From Hippasteria phrygiana (Eukaryota > Echinodermata > Asteroidea > Valvatida > Goniasteridae): a stretch of DNA of 64,000 bases. Each line of letters opens with the position of its first letter. The first letter of the stretch is position 1. The position numbers were made by a program, and so were the translations under genes. This document shows positions 1-9,730 of this stretch, one piece after another. The stretch is from contig JAZGUH010000120.1 in assembly GCA_037893225.1 (NCBI GenBank), positions 992,001 through 1,056,000 on the forward strand, in the 5' to 3' direction. The notes under the pieces were generated by a model. It saw only the letters and a list, made by a program, of their open reading frames with translations, searched no databases and had not been told where the DNA came from.

Positions 1-324
1 CTGAACTTGGGTCTGAGGAGCTGGATATTGGTATGGATGTTGCTGAGAAGTCACTCTTTCCAACAGTATCAAGATTGGGCGCAATTTCCTTCAACATCGG
101 GTCGAAAAACGGCGTCATTTGGGGCCCAAGTTGCGTGGTGGGGGTCTCGGGTAGTCCCATTGTATAGCATGTGCAGTTATGCGGGAATGCAGAAAAATTA
201 GATCGAAAAACCTACTCGCTTATCTCGGCCACCATTCGGCTAAACTTGGGTCCGAGGAGCTGGATATTGGTCTGGATGTTGTTGAGAAGTCACTCTTTCC
301 AACAGTATCAAGATTGGGCGCAAA

Positions 325-340
325 TTCGTTCAACATCGGG
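325..340 (+). promoter_or_regulatory. CENP-B-box-like motif (one-base spacing mismatch), first full copy
   Basis: TTCGTTCAACATCGGG lies at monomer positions 147-162 and recurs in every monomer, with a G/C polymorphism at the fourth base (TTCG or TTCC). The mammalian CENP-B core is TTCG, four bases, A, two bases, CGGG. Here TTCG, TTCA, A and CGGG are in order, but three bases (CAT) stand before CGGG instead of two. All essential bases are present with one extra spacer base, so the strict core is not met. Binding by any CENP-B-like protein is inference. Confidence 0.3.
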
Positions 341-357
341 TCGAAAAACGGCGTCAT

Positions 358-368
358 TTGGGGCCCAA
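358..368. other. Short dyad TTGGG-G-CCCAA, one per monomer (first full example)
   Basis: Each standard monomer contains TTGGGGCCCAA, an inverted repeat of five bases around one G at monomer positions 180-190. It includes the six-base palindrome GGGCCC. In 240-bp classes the centre has an extra G. The dyad is lost in class A (GGCCAAAG), at about 7042 (TGGAGCGCAAG), in 10686 (GTGGTCCC) and in 29328/32196 (GTGCCC). It is the strongest regular inverted repeat I see in the monomer, but it is short and a role is unproven. Confidence 0.6.
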
Positions 369-1851
369 GTTGCGTGGTGGGGGTGTCGGCTAGTCCCATT
401 GTATAGCATGTGCAGGTATGCGGGAATGTAGAAAGATTACTTCGAAAAACCTACTCGCTTATCTCGGCCACTATTCGGCTGAACTTGGGTCTGAGGAGCT
501 GGATATTAATCTGGATGTTGCTGAGAAGTCACTCTTTCCAACAGTATCAAGATTGTGTGCAATTTCGTTCAACATCGGGTCGAAAAACGGCGTCATTTGG
601 GGCCCAAGTTGCGTGGTGGGGGTGTCGGCTAGTCCCATTGTATAGCATGTGCAGTTATGCGGGAATGTAGAAAGATTACTTCGAAAAACCTACTTGCTTA
701 TCTCGGCCACTATTCGGCTGAACGTGGGTCTGAGGAGCTGGATATTGGTCTGGATGTTGCTGAGAAGTCACTCTTTCCAACAGTATCAAGATTGGGCGCA
801 ATTTCGTTCAACATCGGGTCGAAAAACGGCGTCATTTGGGGGCCCAAGTTGCGTGGTGGGGGTGTCGGCTAGTCCCATTGTATAGCATGTGCAGTTATGC
901 GGGAATGCAGACAAATTAGTTCGAAAAACCTACTCGCTTATCTCGGCCACCATTCGGCTGAACTTGGGTCTGAGGAGCTGGATATTGGTCTGGATGTTGC
1001 TGAGAAGTCACTCTTTCCAACAGTATCAAGATTGGGCGCAATTTCCTTCAACATCGGGTCGAAAACGGCGTCATTTGGGGCCCAAGTTGCGTGGTGGGGG
1101 GTGTCGGCTAGTCCCATTGTATAGCATGTGCAGTTATGCGGGAATGCAGACAAATTCGTTCGACAAACCTACTCGCTTATCTCGGCCACCATTCGGCTGA
1201 ACTTGGGTCTGAGGAGCTGAATATTGGTCTGGATGTTGCTGAGAAGTCACTCTTTCCAACAGTATCAAGATTGGGCGCAATTTCCTTCAACATCGGGTCG
1301 AAAAACGGCGTCATTTGGGGCCCAAGTTGCGTGGTGGGGGTCTCGGGTAGTCCCATTGTATAGCATGTGCAGTTATGCGGGAATGCAGAAAAATTAGATC
1401 GAAAAACCTACTCGCTTATCTCGGCCACCATTCGGCTAAACTTGGGTCTGAGGAGCTGGATATTGGTCTGGATGTTGCTGAGAAGTCACTCTTTCCAACA
1501 GTATCAAGATTGGGTGCAATTTCCTTCAACATCGGGTCGAAAACGGCGTCATTTGGGGCCCAAGTTGCGTGGTGGGGGTGTCGGCTAGTCCCATTGTATA
1601 GCATGTGCAGTTATGCGGGAATGCAGACAAATTCGTTCGAAAAACCTACTCGCTTATCTCGGCCACCATTCGGCTGAACTTGGGTCTGAGGAGCTGTATA
1701 TTGGTCTGGATGTTGCTGAGAAGTCACTCTTTCCAACAGTATCAAGATTGGGCGCAATTTCCTTCAACATCGGGTCGAAAAACGGCGTCATTTGGGGCCC
1801 AAGTTGCGTGGTGGGGGTGTCGGCTAGTCCCATTGTATAGCATGTGCAGTT

Positions 1852-4614
1852 ATGCGGGAATGCAGATAAATTCGTTCGACAAACCTACTCGTTTATCTCG
1901 GCCACCATTCGGCTGAACTTGGGTCTGAGGAGCTGGATATTGGTCTGGATGTTGCTGAGAAGTCACTCTTTCCAACAGTATCAAGATTGAGCGCAATTTC
2001 GTTCAACATCGGGTCGAAAAACGGCGTCATTTGGGGCCCAAGGTGCGTGGTGGGGGTGTCGGCTAGTCCCATTGTATAGCATATGAAGTTATGCGGGAAT
2101 GCAGAAAAATTAGTTCGAAAAACCTACTCGCTTATCTCGGCCACCATTCGGCTGAACTTGGGTCTGAGGAGCTGGATATTGGTATGGATGTTGCTGAGAA
2201 GTCACTCTTTCCAACAGTATCAAGATTGGGCGCAATTTCGTTCAACATCGGGTCGAAAAACGGCATCATTTGGGGCCCAAGTTGCGTGGTGGGGGTGTCG
2301 GCTAGTCCCATTGTATAGCATGTGCAGTTATGCGGGAATGCAGAAAAATTAGTTCGAAAAACCTACTCGCTTATCTCGGCCACCATTCGGCTGAACTTGG
2401 GTCTGAGGAGCTGGATATTGGTCTGGATGTTGCTGAGAAGTCACTCTTTCCAACAGTATCAAGATTGGGTGCAATTTCCTTCAACATCGGGTCGAAAACG
2501 GCGTCATTTGGGGCCCAAGTTGCGTGGTGGGGGTGTCGGCTAGTCCCATTGTATAGCATGTGCAGTTATGCGGGAATGCAGACAAATTCGTTCGAAAAAC
2601 CTACTCGCTTATCTCGGCCACCATTCGGCTGAACTTGGGTCTGAGGAGCTGTATATTGGTCTGGATGTTGCTGAGAAGTCACTCTTTCCAACAGTATCAA
2701 GATTGGGCGCAATTTCCTTCAACATCGGGTCGAAAAACGGCGTCATTTGGGGCCCAAGTTGCGTGGTGGGGGTGTCGGCTAGTCCCATTGTATAGCATGT
2801 GCAGTTATGCGGGAATGCAGATAAATTCGTTCGACAAACCTACTCGTTTATCTCGGCCACCATTCGGCTGAACTTGGGTCTGAGGAGCTGGATATTGGTC
2901 TGGATGTTGCTGAGAAGTCACTCTTTCCAACAGTATCAAGATTGGGTGCAATTTCCTTCAACATCGGGTCGAAAACGGCGTCATTTGGGGCCCAAGTTGC
3001 GTGGTGGGGGTGTCGGCTAGTCCCATTGTATAGCATGTGCAGTTATGCGGGAATGCAGACAAATTCGTTCGAAAAACCTACTCGCTTATCTCGGCCACCA
3101 TTCGGCTGAACTTGGGTCTGAGGAGCTGGATATTGGTATGGATGTTGCTGAGAAGTCACTCTTTCCAACAGTATCAAGATTGGGCGCAATTTCCTTCAAC
3201 ATCGGGTCGAAAAACGGCGTCATTTGGGGCCCAAGTTGCGTGGTGGGGGTGTCGGCTAGTCCCATTGTATAGCATGTGCAGTTATGCGGGAATGCAGACA
3301 AATTAGTTCGAAAAACCTACTCGCTTATCTCGGCCACCATTCGGCTGAACTTGGGTCTGAGGAGCTGGATATTGGTCTGGATGTTGCTGAGAAGTCACTC
3401 TTTCCAACAGTATCAAGATTGGGTGCAATTTCCTTCAACATCGGGTCGAAAACGGCGTCATTTGGGGCCCAAGTTGCGTGGTGGGGGTGTCGGCTAGTCC
3501 CATTGTATAGCATGTGCAGTTATGCGGGAATGCAGATAAATTCGTTCGACAAACCTACTCGTTTATCTCGGCCACCATTCGGCTGAACTTGGGTCTGAGG
3601 AGCTGGATATTGGTCTGGATGTTGCTGAGAAGTCACTCTTTCCAACAGTATCAAGATTGAGCGCAATTTCGTTCAACATCGGGTCGAAAAACGGCGTCAT
3701 TTGGGGCCCAAGGTGCGTGGTGGGGGTGTCGGCTAGTCCCATTGTATAGCATATGAAGTTATGCGGGAATGCAGAAAAATTAGTTCGAAAAACCTACTCG
3801 CTTATCTCGGCCACCATTCGGCTGAACTTGGGTCTGAGGAGCTGGATATTGGTATGGATGTTGCTGAGAAGTCACTCTTTCCAACAGTATCAAGATTGGG
3901 CGCAATTTCGTTCAACATCGGGTCGAAAAACGGCATCATTTGGGGCCCAAGTTGCGTGGTGGGGGTGTCGGCTAGTCCCATTGTATAGCATGTGCAGTTA
4001 TGCGGGAATGCAGAAAAATTAGTTCGAAAAACCTACTCGCTTATCTCGGCCACCATTCGGCTGAACTTGGGTCTGAGGAGCTGGATATTGGTCTGGATGT
4101 TGCTGAGAAGTCACTCTTTCCAACAGTATCAAGATTGGGTGCAATTTCCTTCAACATCGGGTCGAAAACGGCGTCATTTGGGGCCCAAGTTGCGTGGTGG
4201 GGGTGTCGGCTAGTCCCATTGTATAGCATGTGCAGTTATGCGGGAATGCAGACAAATTCGTTCGAAAAACCTACTCGCTTATCTCGGCCACCATTCGGCT
4301 GAACTTGGGTCTGAGGAGCTGTATATTGGTCTGGATGTTGCTGAGAAGTCACTCTTTCCAACAGTATCAAGATTGGGCGCAATTTCCTTCAACATCGGGT
4401 CGAAAAACGGCGTCATTTGGGGCCCAAGTTGCGTGGTGGGGGTGTCGGCTAGTCCCATTGTATAGCATGTGCAGTTATGCGGGAATGCAGATAAATTCGT
4501 TCGACAAACCTACTCGTTTATCTCGGCCACCATTCGGCTGAACTTGGGTCTGAGGAGCTGGATATTGGTCTGGATGTTGCTGAGAAGTCACTCTTTCCAA
4601 CAGTATCAAGATTG
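1852..4614 (+). repeat. 1,670-bp (7-monomer) tandem duplication
   Basis: Monomers 1852, 2091, 2330 and 2568 reappear at 3522, 3761, 4000 and 4238, each 1,670 bp further on. Rare shared markers prove recent copying: the tail CATATGAAG (near 2080 and 3750) and GGCATCATTTGG in 2091 and 3761. The two tracts (1852-2944 and 3522-4614) look identical by eye. They part where 2807 reads GATTGGGTGC and 4477 reads GATTGAGCGC. The remaining three monomers of the unit (2807, 3045, 3284) have no second copy here. Unequal crossing-over between misaligned sister arrays is the likely cause. Confidence 0.85.
3045..3283 (+). repeat. Reference monomer, consensus-like 239-bp unit with motif map
   Basis: This copy carries the commonest base at nearly all variable sites. 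Numbering from ATGCGGG as 1: 11-30 is the variable head (GCAGACAAATTCGTTCGACA or GCAGAAAAATTAGTTCGAAA and mixtures); 44-60 is TATCTCGGCCACCATTC, with CACTATTC as the alternative; 66-80 AACTTGGGTCTGAGG; 81-100 GCTGGATATT followed by GGTATGGATG or GGTCTGGATG; about 130-143 TATCAAGATTGGGCGC, the most variable tri-base; 147-162 the CENP-B-box-like TTCSTTCAACATCGGG; 163-171 TCGAAAAAC; 180-190 the dyad TTGGGGCCCAA; 191-205 GTTGCGTGGTGGGGG; 209-239 the tail GGCTAGTCCCATTGTATAG then CATGTGCAGTT or CATGTGAAGTT. Monomer phase is arbitrary and was chosen for the landmark. Confidence 0.9.
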
Positions 4615-5193
4615 AGCGCAATTTCGTTCAACATCGGGTCGAAAAACGGCGTCATTTGGGGCCCAAGGTGCGTGGTGGGGGTGTCGGCTAGTCCCATTGT
4701 ATAGCATGTGAAGTTATGCGGGAATGCAGAAAAATTAGTTCGAAAAACCTACTCGCTTATCTCGGCCACCATTCGGCTGAACTTGGGTCTGAGGAGCTGA
4801 ATATTGGTCTGGATGTTGCTGAGAAGTCACTCTTTCCAACAGTATCAAGATTGTGTGCAATTTCGTTCAACATCGGGTCGAAAAACGTCGTCATTTGGGG
4901 CCCAAGTTGCGTGGTGGGGGTGTCGGCTAGACCCATTGTATAGCATGTGCAGTTGTGCGGGAATGCAGAAAGATTACTTCGAAAAATCTACTCGCTTATC
5001 TCGGCCACTATTCGGCTGAACGTGGGTCTGAGGAGCTGGATATTGGTCTGGATGTTGCTGAGAAGTCACTCTTTCCAACAGTATCAAGATTGAGCGCAAT
5101 TTCGTTCAACATCGGGTCGAAAAACGGCGTCATTTGGGGCCCAAGTTGCGTGGTGGGGGTGTCGGCTAGTCCCATTGTATAGCATGTGCAGTT

Positions 5194-5433
5194 ATGCGGG
5201 AATGTAGAAAGATTACTTCGAAAAACCTACTTGCTTATCTCGGCCACTATTCGGCTGAACGTGGGTCTGAGGAGCTGGATATTGGTCTGGATGTTGCTGA
5301 GAAGTCACTCTTTCCAACAGTATCAAGATTGTGCGCAATTTCGTTCAACATCGGGTCGAAAAACGGCGTCATTTGGGGGCCCAAGTTGCGTGGTGGGGGT
5401 GTCGGCTAGTCCCATTGTATAGCATGTGCAGTT
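5194..5433 (+). repeat. Monomer class C representative (240 bp), with sister class N
   Basis: C and N share the head GTAGAAAGATTACTTCG, CCTACTTGC for CCTACTCGC, CCACTATTC, GAACGTGGG for GAACTTGGG, and the five-G run before CCC that makes 240 bp. They differ in the variable site: GATTGTGCGC in C, GATTGGGCGC in N. C occurs at 5194, 7818, 13312, 15941, 17614, 25742, 35303, 37933, 50839, 54187, 57056 and 61360. N occurs at 657, 10686, 21440, 24308, 29328, 32196, 39129, 43431 and 47733. Private variants help track copies: GTGCCCAAG at 29328 and 32196, GTGGTCCC at 10686, CCAACTTGC at 41757 and 46059. Confidence 0.88.
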
Positions 5434-5671
5434 ATGCGGGAATGCAGAAAAATTAGTTCGAAAAACCTACTCGCTTATCTCGGCCACCATTCGGCTGAAC
5501 TTGGGTCTGAGAAGCTGGATATTGGTCTGGATGTTGCTGAGAAGTCACTCTTTCCAACAGTATCAAGATTGGGTGCAATTTCCTTCAACATCGGGTCGAA
5601 AACGGCGTCATTTGGGGCCCAAGTTGCGTGGTGGGGGTGTCGGCTAGTCCCATTGTATAGCATGTGCAGTT
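5434..5671 (+). repeat. Monomer class D representative (238 bp), with sister class K
   Basis: D and K are the 238-bp classes. One A is missing (GTCGAAAACGG), always together with TTCCTTCAAC rather than TTCGTTCAAC. Heads are GCAGAAAAATTAG (D) or GCAGACAAATTAG (K); the variable site is usually GATTGGGTGC in D and GATTGGGCGC in K. D copies include 2330, 4000, 5434, 8058, 11403, 13552, 17854, 21680, 24548, 25982, 54427, 57296 and 61600. K copies include 897, 9731, 10926, 20485, 23592, 28373, 29568, 31241, 32436, 33392, 36500, 42954 and 47256. Copy 897 also has an extra G (GGTGGGGGGTG) that restores 239 bp. GAGAAGCTGG is seen at 5434, 54427 and 57296. Confidence 0.87.
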
Positions 5672-6605
5672 ATGCGGGAATGCAGACAAATTCGTTCGAC
5701 AAACCTACTCGTTTATCTCGGCCACCATTCGGCTAAACTTGGGTCTGAGGAGCTGGATATTGGTATGGATGTTGCTGAGAAGTCACTCTTTCCAACAGTA
5801 TCAAGATTGTGCGCAATTTCGTTCAACATCGGGTCGAAAAACGGCGTCATTTGGGGCCCAAGTTGCGTGGTGGGGGTGTCGGCTAGTCCCATTGTATAGC
5901 ATGTGAAGTTATGCGGGAATGCAGAAAAATTAGTTCGAAAAACCTACTCGCTTATCTCGGCCACCATTCGGCTGAACTTGGGTCTGAGGAGCTGAATATT
6001 GGTCTGGATGTTGCTGAGAAGTCACTCTTTCCAACAGTATCAAGATTGGGGGCAATTTCGTTCAACATCGGGTCGAAAAACGGCGTCATTTGGGGGCCCA
6101 AGGTGCGTGGTGGGGGTGTCGGCTAGTCCCATTGTATAGCAAGTGAAGTTATGCGGGAATGCAGAAAAATTAGTTCGAAAAACCTACTCGCTTATCTCGG
6201 CCACCATTCGGCTGAACTTCGGTTGGAGGAGCTGAATATTGGTCTGGATGTTGCTGAGAAGTCACTCTTTCCAACAGTATCAAGATTGTGCGCAATTTCG
6301 TTCAACATCGGGTCGAAAAACGGCGTCATTTGGGGCCCAAGTTGCGTGGTGGGGGTGTCGGCTAGTCCCATTGTATAGCATGTGCAGTTATGCGGGAATG
6401 CAGACAAATTCGTTCGACAAACCTACTCGCTTATCTCGGCCACCATTCGGCTGAACTTGGGTCTGAGGAGCTGAATATTGGTCTGGATGTTGCTGAGAAG
6501 TCACTCTTTCCAACAGTATCAAGATTGGGCGCAATTTCCTTCAACATCGGGTCGAAAAACGGCGTCATTTGGGGCCCAAGTTGCGTGGTGGGGGTGTCGG
6601 CTAGT

Positions 6606-6627
6606 CCCATTCCCGCAGTTGTGCGGG
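6606..6627 (+). other. Rearranged junction creating a perfect 6-bp hairpin
   Basis: Where other monomers read CCCATTGTATAGCATGTGCAG, this one reads CCCATTCCCGCAG. Eleven bases (GTATAGCATGT) are gone and three (CCC) are new, so the monomer spans 231 bp. The result, CCCGCA (6612-6617), loop GTTG, TGCGGG (6622-6627), is a perfect inverted repeat absent elsewhere in the array. The new CCC is exactly what copying the opposite arm (GGG at 6625-6627) would give. The scar is unique in the window. Confidence 0.85.
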
Positions 6628-7099
6628 AATGCAGAAAGATTACTTCAAAAAGTCTACTCGCTTATCTCGGCCACTATTCGGCTGAACGTGGGTCTGAGGA
6701 GCTGGATATTGGTCTGGATGTTGCTGAGAAGTCACTCTTTTCAACAGTATCAAGATTGGGTGCAATTTCCTTCAACATCGGGTAGAAAAACGGCGTCATT
6801 TGGGGGCCCAAGTTGCGTGGTGGGGGTCTCGGCTAGTCCCATTGTATAGCATGTGCAGTTATGCGGGAATGCAGAAAAATTAGATCGAAAAACCTACTTG
6901 CTTATCTCGGCCACCATTCGGCTGAACTTGGGTCTGAGGAGCTGGATATTGGTCTGGATGTTGCTGAGAAGTCACTTTTTCCAACAGTATCAAGATTGGG
7001 CGCAATTTCCTTCAACAGCGGGTCGAAAAACGGCGTCATTTGGAGCGCAAGTTGAGTGGTGGGGGTCTCGGCCAGTCCCATTGTATAACATGTGCAGTT
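6621..7099 (+). repeat. Divergent two-monomer pocket
   Basis: Monomer 6621 carries CTTCAAAAAGTCT, CTTTTCAAC, GGGTAGAAAAACGG and GGTCTCGGCTAG. Monomer 6861 carries CACTTTTTCC, CAACAGCGGG, TGGAGCGCAAG, TTGAGTGG, TCGGCCAGTCC, GTATAACATG and then GCGGGGAATG at the next boundary, several of them private. TGGAGCGCAAG destroys the GGGCCC dyad. The closest relatives are monomers of the 40-50 kb domain (40085, 40801, 41040 and copies), which share AAAGTCTACT, CTTTTCAAC and ATCGAAAAACCTACTTGC. The pocket therefore looks like an old or poorly homogenised remnant between cassettes 1 and 2. Confidence 0.8.
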
Positions 7100-7339
7100 A
7101 TGCGGGGAATGCAGATAAATTCGTTCGACAAACCTACTCGTTTATCTCGGCCACCATTCGGCTGAACTTGGGTCTGAGGAGCTGGATATTGGTCTGGATG
7201 TTGCTGAGAAGTCACTCTTTCCAACAGTATCAAGATTGAGCGCAATTTCGTTCAACATCGGGTCGAAAAACGGCGTCATTTGGGGCCCAAGGTGCGTGGT
7301 GGGGGTGTCGGCTAGTCCCATTGTATAGCATGTGAAGTT

Positions 7340-7578
7340 ATGCGGGAATGCAGAAAAATTAGTTCGAAAAACCTACTCGCTTATCTCGGCCACCATTCGG
7401 CTGAACTTGGGTCTGAGGAGCTGAATATTGGTCTGGATGTTGCTGAGAAGTCACTCTTTCCAACAGTATCAAGATTTTGTGCAATTTCGTTCAACATCGG
7501 GTCGAAAAACGTCGTCATTTGGGGCCAAAGTTGCGTGGTGGGGGTGTCGGCTAGACCCATTGTATAGCATGTGCAGTT
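7340..7578 (+). repeat. Monomer class A representative
   Basis: Class A combines GAGCTGAATATTGG, a GATTGTGTGC-type variable site (GATTTTGTGC here), AAACGTCGTC for AAACGGCGTC, GGGGCCAAAG for GGGGCCCAAG and GGCTAGACCC for GGCTAGTCCC. The GGCCAAAG change removes the GGGCCC dyad found in most monomers. Full or nearly full copies start at 4716, 7340, 12834, 17136, 22396, 25264, 34108, 36738 and 50361. Copies 12834 and 17136 keep GGCGTC, and 4716 keeps GGGGCCCAAG, so the markers were acquired or lost separately. It opens the A-to-H cassette and is followed by class B (head AAATCTACTCGC, GAACGTGGG, GATTGAGCGC), as at 7579. Confidence 0.87.
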
Positions 7579-8773
7579 GTGCGGGAATGCAGAAAGATTA
7601 CTTCGAAAAATCTACTCGCTTATCTCGGCCACTATTCGGCTGAACGTGGGTCTGAGGAGCTGGATATTGGTCTGGATGTTGCTGAGAAGTCACTCTTTCC
7701 AACAGTATCAAGATTGAGCGCAATTTCGTTCAACATCGGGTCGAAAAACGGCGTCATTTGGGGCCCAAGTTGCGTGGTGGGGGTGTCGGCTAGTCCCATT
7801 GTATAGCATGTGCAGTTATGCGGGAATGTAGAAAGATTACTTCGAAAAACCTACTTGCTTATCTCGGCCACTATTCGGCTGAACGTGGGTCTGAGGAGCT
7901 GGATATTGGTCTGGATGTTGCTGAGAAGTCACTCTTTCCAACAGTATCAAGATTGTGCGCAATTTCGTTCAACATCGGGTCGAAAAACGGCGTCATTTGG
8001 GGGCCCAAGTTGCGTGGTGGGGGTGTCGGCTAGTCCCATTGTATAGCATGTGCAGTTATGTGGGAATGCAGAAAAATTAGTTCGAAAAACCTACTCGCTT
8101 ATCTCGGCCACCATTCGGCTGAACTTGGGTCTGAGGAGCTGGATATTGGTCTGGATGTTGCTGAGAAGTCACTCTTTCCAACAGTATCAAGATTGGGTGC
8201 AATTTCCTTCAACATCGGGTCGAAAACGGCGTCATTTGGGGCCCACGTTGCGTGGTGGGGGTGTCGGCTAGTCCCATTGTATAGCATGTGCAGTTATGCG
8301 GGAATGCAGACAAATTCGTTCGACAAACCTACTCGTTTATCTCGGCCACCATTCGGCTGAACTTGGGTCTGAGGAGCTGGATATTGGTATGGATGTTGCT
8401 GAGAAGTCACTCTTTCCAACAGTATCAAGATTGGGCGCAATTTCGTTCAACATCGGGTCGAAAAACGGCGTCATTTGGGGCCCAAGTTGCGTAGTGGGGG
8501 TGTCGGCTAGTCCCATTGTATAGCATGTGAAGTTATGCGGGAATGCAGAAAAATTAGTTCGAAAAACCTACTCGCTTATCTCGGCCACCATTCGGCTGAA
8601 CTTGGGTCTGAGGAGCTGAATATTGGTCTGGATGTTGCTGAGAAGTCACTCTTTCCAACAGTATCAAGATTGGGGGCAATTTCGTTCAACATCGGGTCGA
8701 AAAACGGCGTCATTTGGGGGCCCAAGGTGCGTGGTGGGGGTTCGGCTAGTCCCATTGTATAGCATGTGAAGTT

Positions 8774-9012
8774 ATGCGGGAATGCAGAAAAATTAGTTCG
8801 AAAAACCTACTCGCTTATCTCGGCCACCATTCGGCTGAACTTCGGTTGGAGGAGCTGAATATTGGTCTGGATGTTGCTGAGAAGTCACTCTTTCCAACAG
8901 TATCAAGATTGGGCGCAATTTCGTTCAACATCGGGTCGAAAAACGGCGTCATTTGGGGCCCAAGTTGCGTGGTGGGGGTGTCGGCTAGTCCCATTGTATA
9001 GCATGTGCAGTT
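8774..9012 (+). repeat. Monomer class G representative
   Basis: Class G is defined by GAACTTCGGTTGGAGG in place of GAACTTGGGTCTGAGG, followed by AGCTGAATATTGG. Copies start at 6151, 8774, 14269, 18571, 19528, 22635, 26699, 35543, 38173, 41997, 46299, 52035, 52752, 55621, 59208 and 59925. A form with TTCGGTCGGAGG plus CTCGGTCACC occurs at 54904, 57773 and 62077 and looks intermediate or converted. G is almost always followed by class H (GAGCTGAATATT with TTCCTTC, usually ending GGTCTCGGGTAG), then I; the G-H-I order is one of the most stable linkages in the window. Confidence 0.88.
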
Positions 9013-9251
9013 ATGCGGGAATGCAGACAAATTCGTTCGACAAACCTACTCGCTTATCTCGGCCACCATTCGGCTGAACTTGGGTCTGAGGAGCTGAATA
9101 TTGGTCTGGATGTTGCTGAGAAGTCACTCTTTCCAACAGTATCAAGATTGGGCGCAATTTCCTTCAACATCGGGTCGAAAAACGGCGTCATTTGGGGCCC
9201 AAGTTGCGTGGTGGGGGTCTCGGGTAGTCCCATTGTATAGCATGTGCAGTT

Positions 9252-9490
9252 ATGCGGGAATGCAGAAAAATTAGATCGAAAAACCTACTCGCTTATCTCG
9301 GCCACCATTCGGCTAAACTTGGGTCCGAGGAGCTGGATATTGGTCTGGATGTTGTTGAGAAGTCACTCTTTCCAACAGTATCAAGATTGGGCGCAAATTC
9401 GTTCAACATCGGGTCGAAAAACGGCGTCATTTGGGGCCCAAGTTGCGTGGTGGGGGTGTCGGCTAGTCCCATTGTATAGCATGTGCAGTT
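9252..9490 (+). repeat. Monomer class I representative
   Basis: Class I is marked by linked changes: head AATTAGATCG, GGCTAAAC for GGCTGAAC, GGGTCCGAGG for GGGTCTGAGG, GATGTTGTTGAG for GATGTTGCTGAG, and GCGCAAATTCG for GCGCAATTTCG. Matching copies start at 179, 10208, 14747, 16181, 19049, 20006, 20962, 23113, 27177, 28850, 30045, 31718, 32913, 36021, 38651, 38890, 42475, 43192, 46777, 47494, 52513, 53230, 55382, 56099, 59686 and 60403. Hybrids with another head (27894, 30762) or a partial set (1375, 45343, 63516) show the markers being reassorted. This is the most frequent fully linked class and the best probe of array turnover. Confidence 0.9.
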
Positions 9491-9730
9491 ATGCGGGAAT
9501 GTAGAAAGATTACTTCGAAAAACCTACTCGCTTATCTCGGCCACTATTCGGCTGAACTTGGGTCTGAGGAGCTGGATATTAATCTGGATGTTGCTGAGAA
9601 GTCACTCTTTCCAACAGTATCAAGATTGGGCGCAATTCTGTTCAACATCGGGTCGAAAAACGGCGTCATTTGGGGGCCCAAGTTGCGTGGTGGGGGTGTC
9701 GGCTAGTCCCATTGTATAGCATGTGCAGTT
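9491..9730 (+). repeat. Monomer class J representative (240 bp), with sister class M
   Basis: J and M share the head GTAGAAAGATTACTTCG, CCACTATTC and the diagnostic GATATTAATCTGG in place of GATATTGGTCTGG. J has GATTGGGCGC and the extra G (GGGGGCCC), giving 240 bp; M has GATTGTGTGC and 239 bp. J copies start at 9491, 20245, 23352, 28133, 31001, 36260, 42714, 47016, 53469, 56338 and 60642. M copies start at 418, 10447, 21201, 24069, 29089, 31957, 44865, 49167, 58012 and 62316. Three others (53709, 56578, 60882) join a K-like head to an M body. Copies 14986 and 16420 join a J-like left part to a 238-bp right part, and 40562 joins the GATATTAAT left part to a GGGCGC, GGGGCCC right part. Copy 9491 has a private ATTCTGTTC change. 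Confidence 0.88.

Larger units (their letters stand above)
4716..6620 (+). repeat. A-to-H cassette, copy 1 (8 monomers)
   Basis: Monomers 4716, 4955, 5194, 5434, 5672, 5911, 6151 and 6390 have the order A-B-C-D-E-F-G-H. E is marked by CTACTCGTTTATC with GGTATGGATG and a GTGAAG tail; F by GATTGGGGGC, GGGGGCCCAAGG and 240 bp. This copy has several private states: GATTGTGCGC in E and G, GAGAAGCTGG in D, GCAAGTGAAG before G. The last monomer is cut short at 231 bp by the 6606-6627 rearrangement. Corresponding monomers of copy 2 lie 2,624 bp (later 2,623 bp) downstream, with more scattered differences than the other duplicates, suggesting an older event. Confidence 0.83.
7340..9251 (+). repeat. 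A-to-H cassette, copy 2
   Basis: Monomers start at 7340, 7579, 7818, 8058, 8296, 8535, 8774 and 9013. The order matches copy 1. Private changes are GATTTTGTGC in A, ATGTGGGAATG at 8058 (C to T in a CpG), CCCACGTTGCG in D, GCGTAGTGG in E, and loss of one base in F (GGGGGTTCGG), which brings that monomer to 239 bp. The class I monomer at 9252 follows directly. Copy 3 starts 5,494 bp downstream. Confidence 0.83.
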
